Shown piece by piece: positions 60,339-60,497 of a stretch of DNA of 60,497 nt. The position numbers and the translations under genes were made by a program. The number at the start of each line of letters is the position of its first letter. Within the stretch, counting starts at the first letter, position 1. The DNA is from Flammeovirga aprica JL-4. Lineage in GTDB: Bacteria; Bacteroidota; Bacteroidia; Cytophagales; Flammeovirgaceae. The stretch lies in assembly GCF_012844305.1 (NCBI RefSeq), contig NZ_JABANE010000057.1:1-60497 (forward strand). The letters are read 5' to 3'. The notes beneath the pieces are model-generated. The model saw nothing but the letters and a program-made list of their open reading frames with translations, ran no database searches and was not told the origin of the DNA.

Positions 60339-60387
60339 ATACTTAATCTACTAACAATGAGTTATTTACTTGTTATAAAATGTAAAA

Positions 60388-60430
60388 AAGACCCCGAAAA
60401 ATGTCGAATTAGGCTTTTTTCGGGGTTTTA
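60388..60430. terminator. Intrinsic terminator at the right edge
   Basis: CCCCGAAAA (60392-60400) pairs with TTTTCGGGG (60417-60425), with A and T runs on both sides. It lies immediately past a stop codon (60430-60428) of a minus-strand frame that stays open to the window edge. This is the pattern expected at the 3' end of a gene, possibly a transposase, entering from the right. Confidence 0.7.
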
Positions 60431-60497
60431 ACTTGCATAAATTTGAGTTCCAACAAAAAATCTATTACAAGTCTGACTCAAATATAACATGCAATTC

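Noticed and set aside
1..60497. tRNA or rRNA genes
   Set aside because: No GTTCRANNC T-loop with matching acceptor stems or rRNA landmarks were noticed; the reading was by eye, so a miss is possible.

Overview
The window reads as chromosomal DNA of an AT-rich Bacteroidota bacterium, most likely a marine Cytophagales member close to Flammeovirga (the genus is an inference from overall gene style). Support comes from gliding and type IX secretion genes (gldH, porZ, a secreted subtilase with a C-terminal sorting domain), LruC and DUF3098/DUF3822 families, an ECF sigma factor of the common Bacteroidota kind, and promoters of the TTTG-N19-TAnnTTTG type. Nearly everything is housekeeping or conserved accessory content. 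Mobile DNA is confined to the two edges.

Left edge (1-2007): a truncated two-ORF ISL3-like insertion sequence, then two direct copies of a 177-bp module, exactly 466 bp apart. Each copy carries a full promoter, a conserved 37-nt core and an intrinsic terminator, so each looks like a gene for a ~140-nt RNA. A third, inverted copy of the core and terminator lies at 59751-59826, next to a truncated AraC-type gene at the right edge. This is the best candidate here for an undescribed RNA family.

2008-9067: ctlX-like hydrolase, a polytopic membrane protein, metF, and a KDO-synthesis cluster (kdsB; kdsA; a transaldolase fused to KdsD-type CBS domains; a KdsC-like phosphatase). The fusion sits where arabinose-5-phosphate isomerase KdsD would be expected and has altered active-site residues. 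It is the most interesting enzyme in the window. The KDO transferase waaA lies apart at 33550-34794.

9208-21011: a secreted S8 protease, a long-chain acyl-CoA synthetase, the overlapping hen1-pnkp RNA-repair cassette, a RecE-like PD-(D/E)XK nuclease, and an orphan protein with a kinase-like catalytic loop. 21127-28458: gldH-ricT, coaD-DUF3822-small membrane-anchored protein, a cyclophilin, a VanZ-like protein and a B12-dependent ribonucleotide reductase.

28867-47696: a beta-propeller sensor joined to a SpoIIE-type phosphatase, rsgA, waaA, an ECF sigma factor, a zinc-dependent phospholipase C-like protein, an LruC lipoprotein, rqcH, the DUF3098-uppP-truB-ribF block, an alpha/beta hydrolase, a 39-aa membrane microprotein with its own promoter, dinB with a glycosyltransferase, and a degenerate PduO-like protein. 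47908-60497: a small lipoprotein, a REP pair (BIME-like), porZ, a GH13 amylase lipoprotein with a near-perfect promoter, a Nudix hydrolase, an SDR protein, an enoyl-CoA hydratase, fhs, an M48-TPR protease, the third RNA module, and an AraC-type gene cut off after its N-terminal domain.

All calls come from reading the sequence and the translated frames; no database search was possible.
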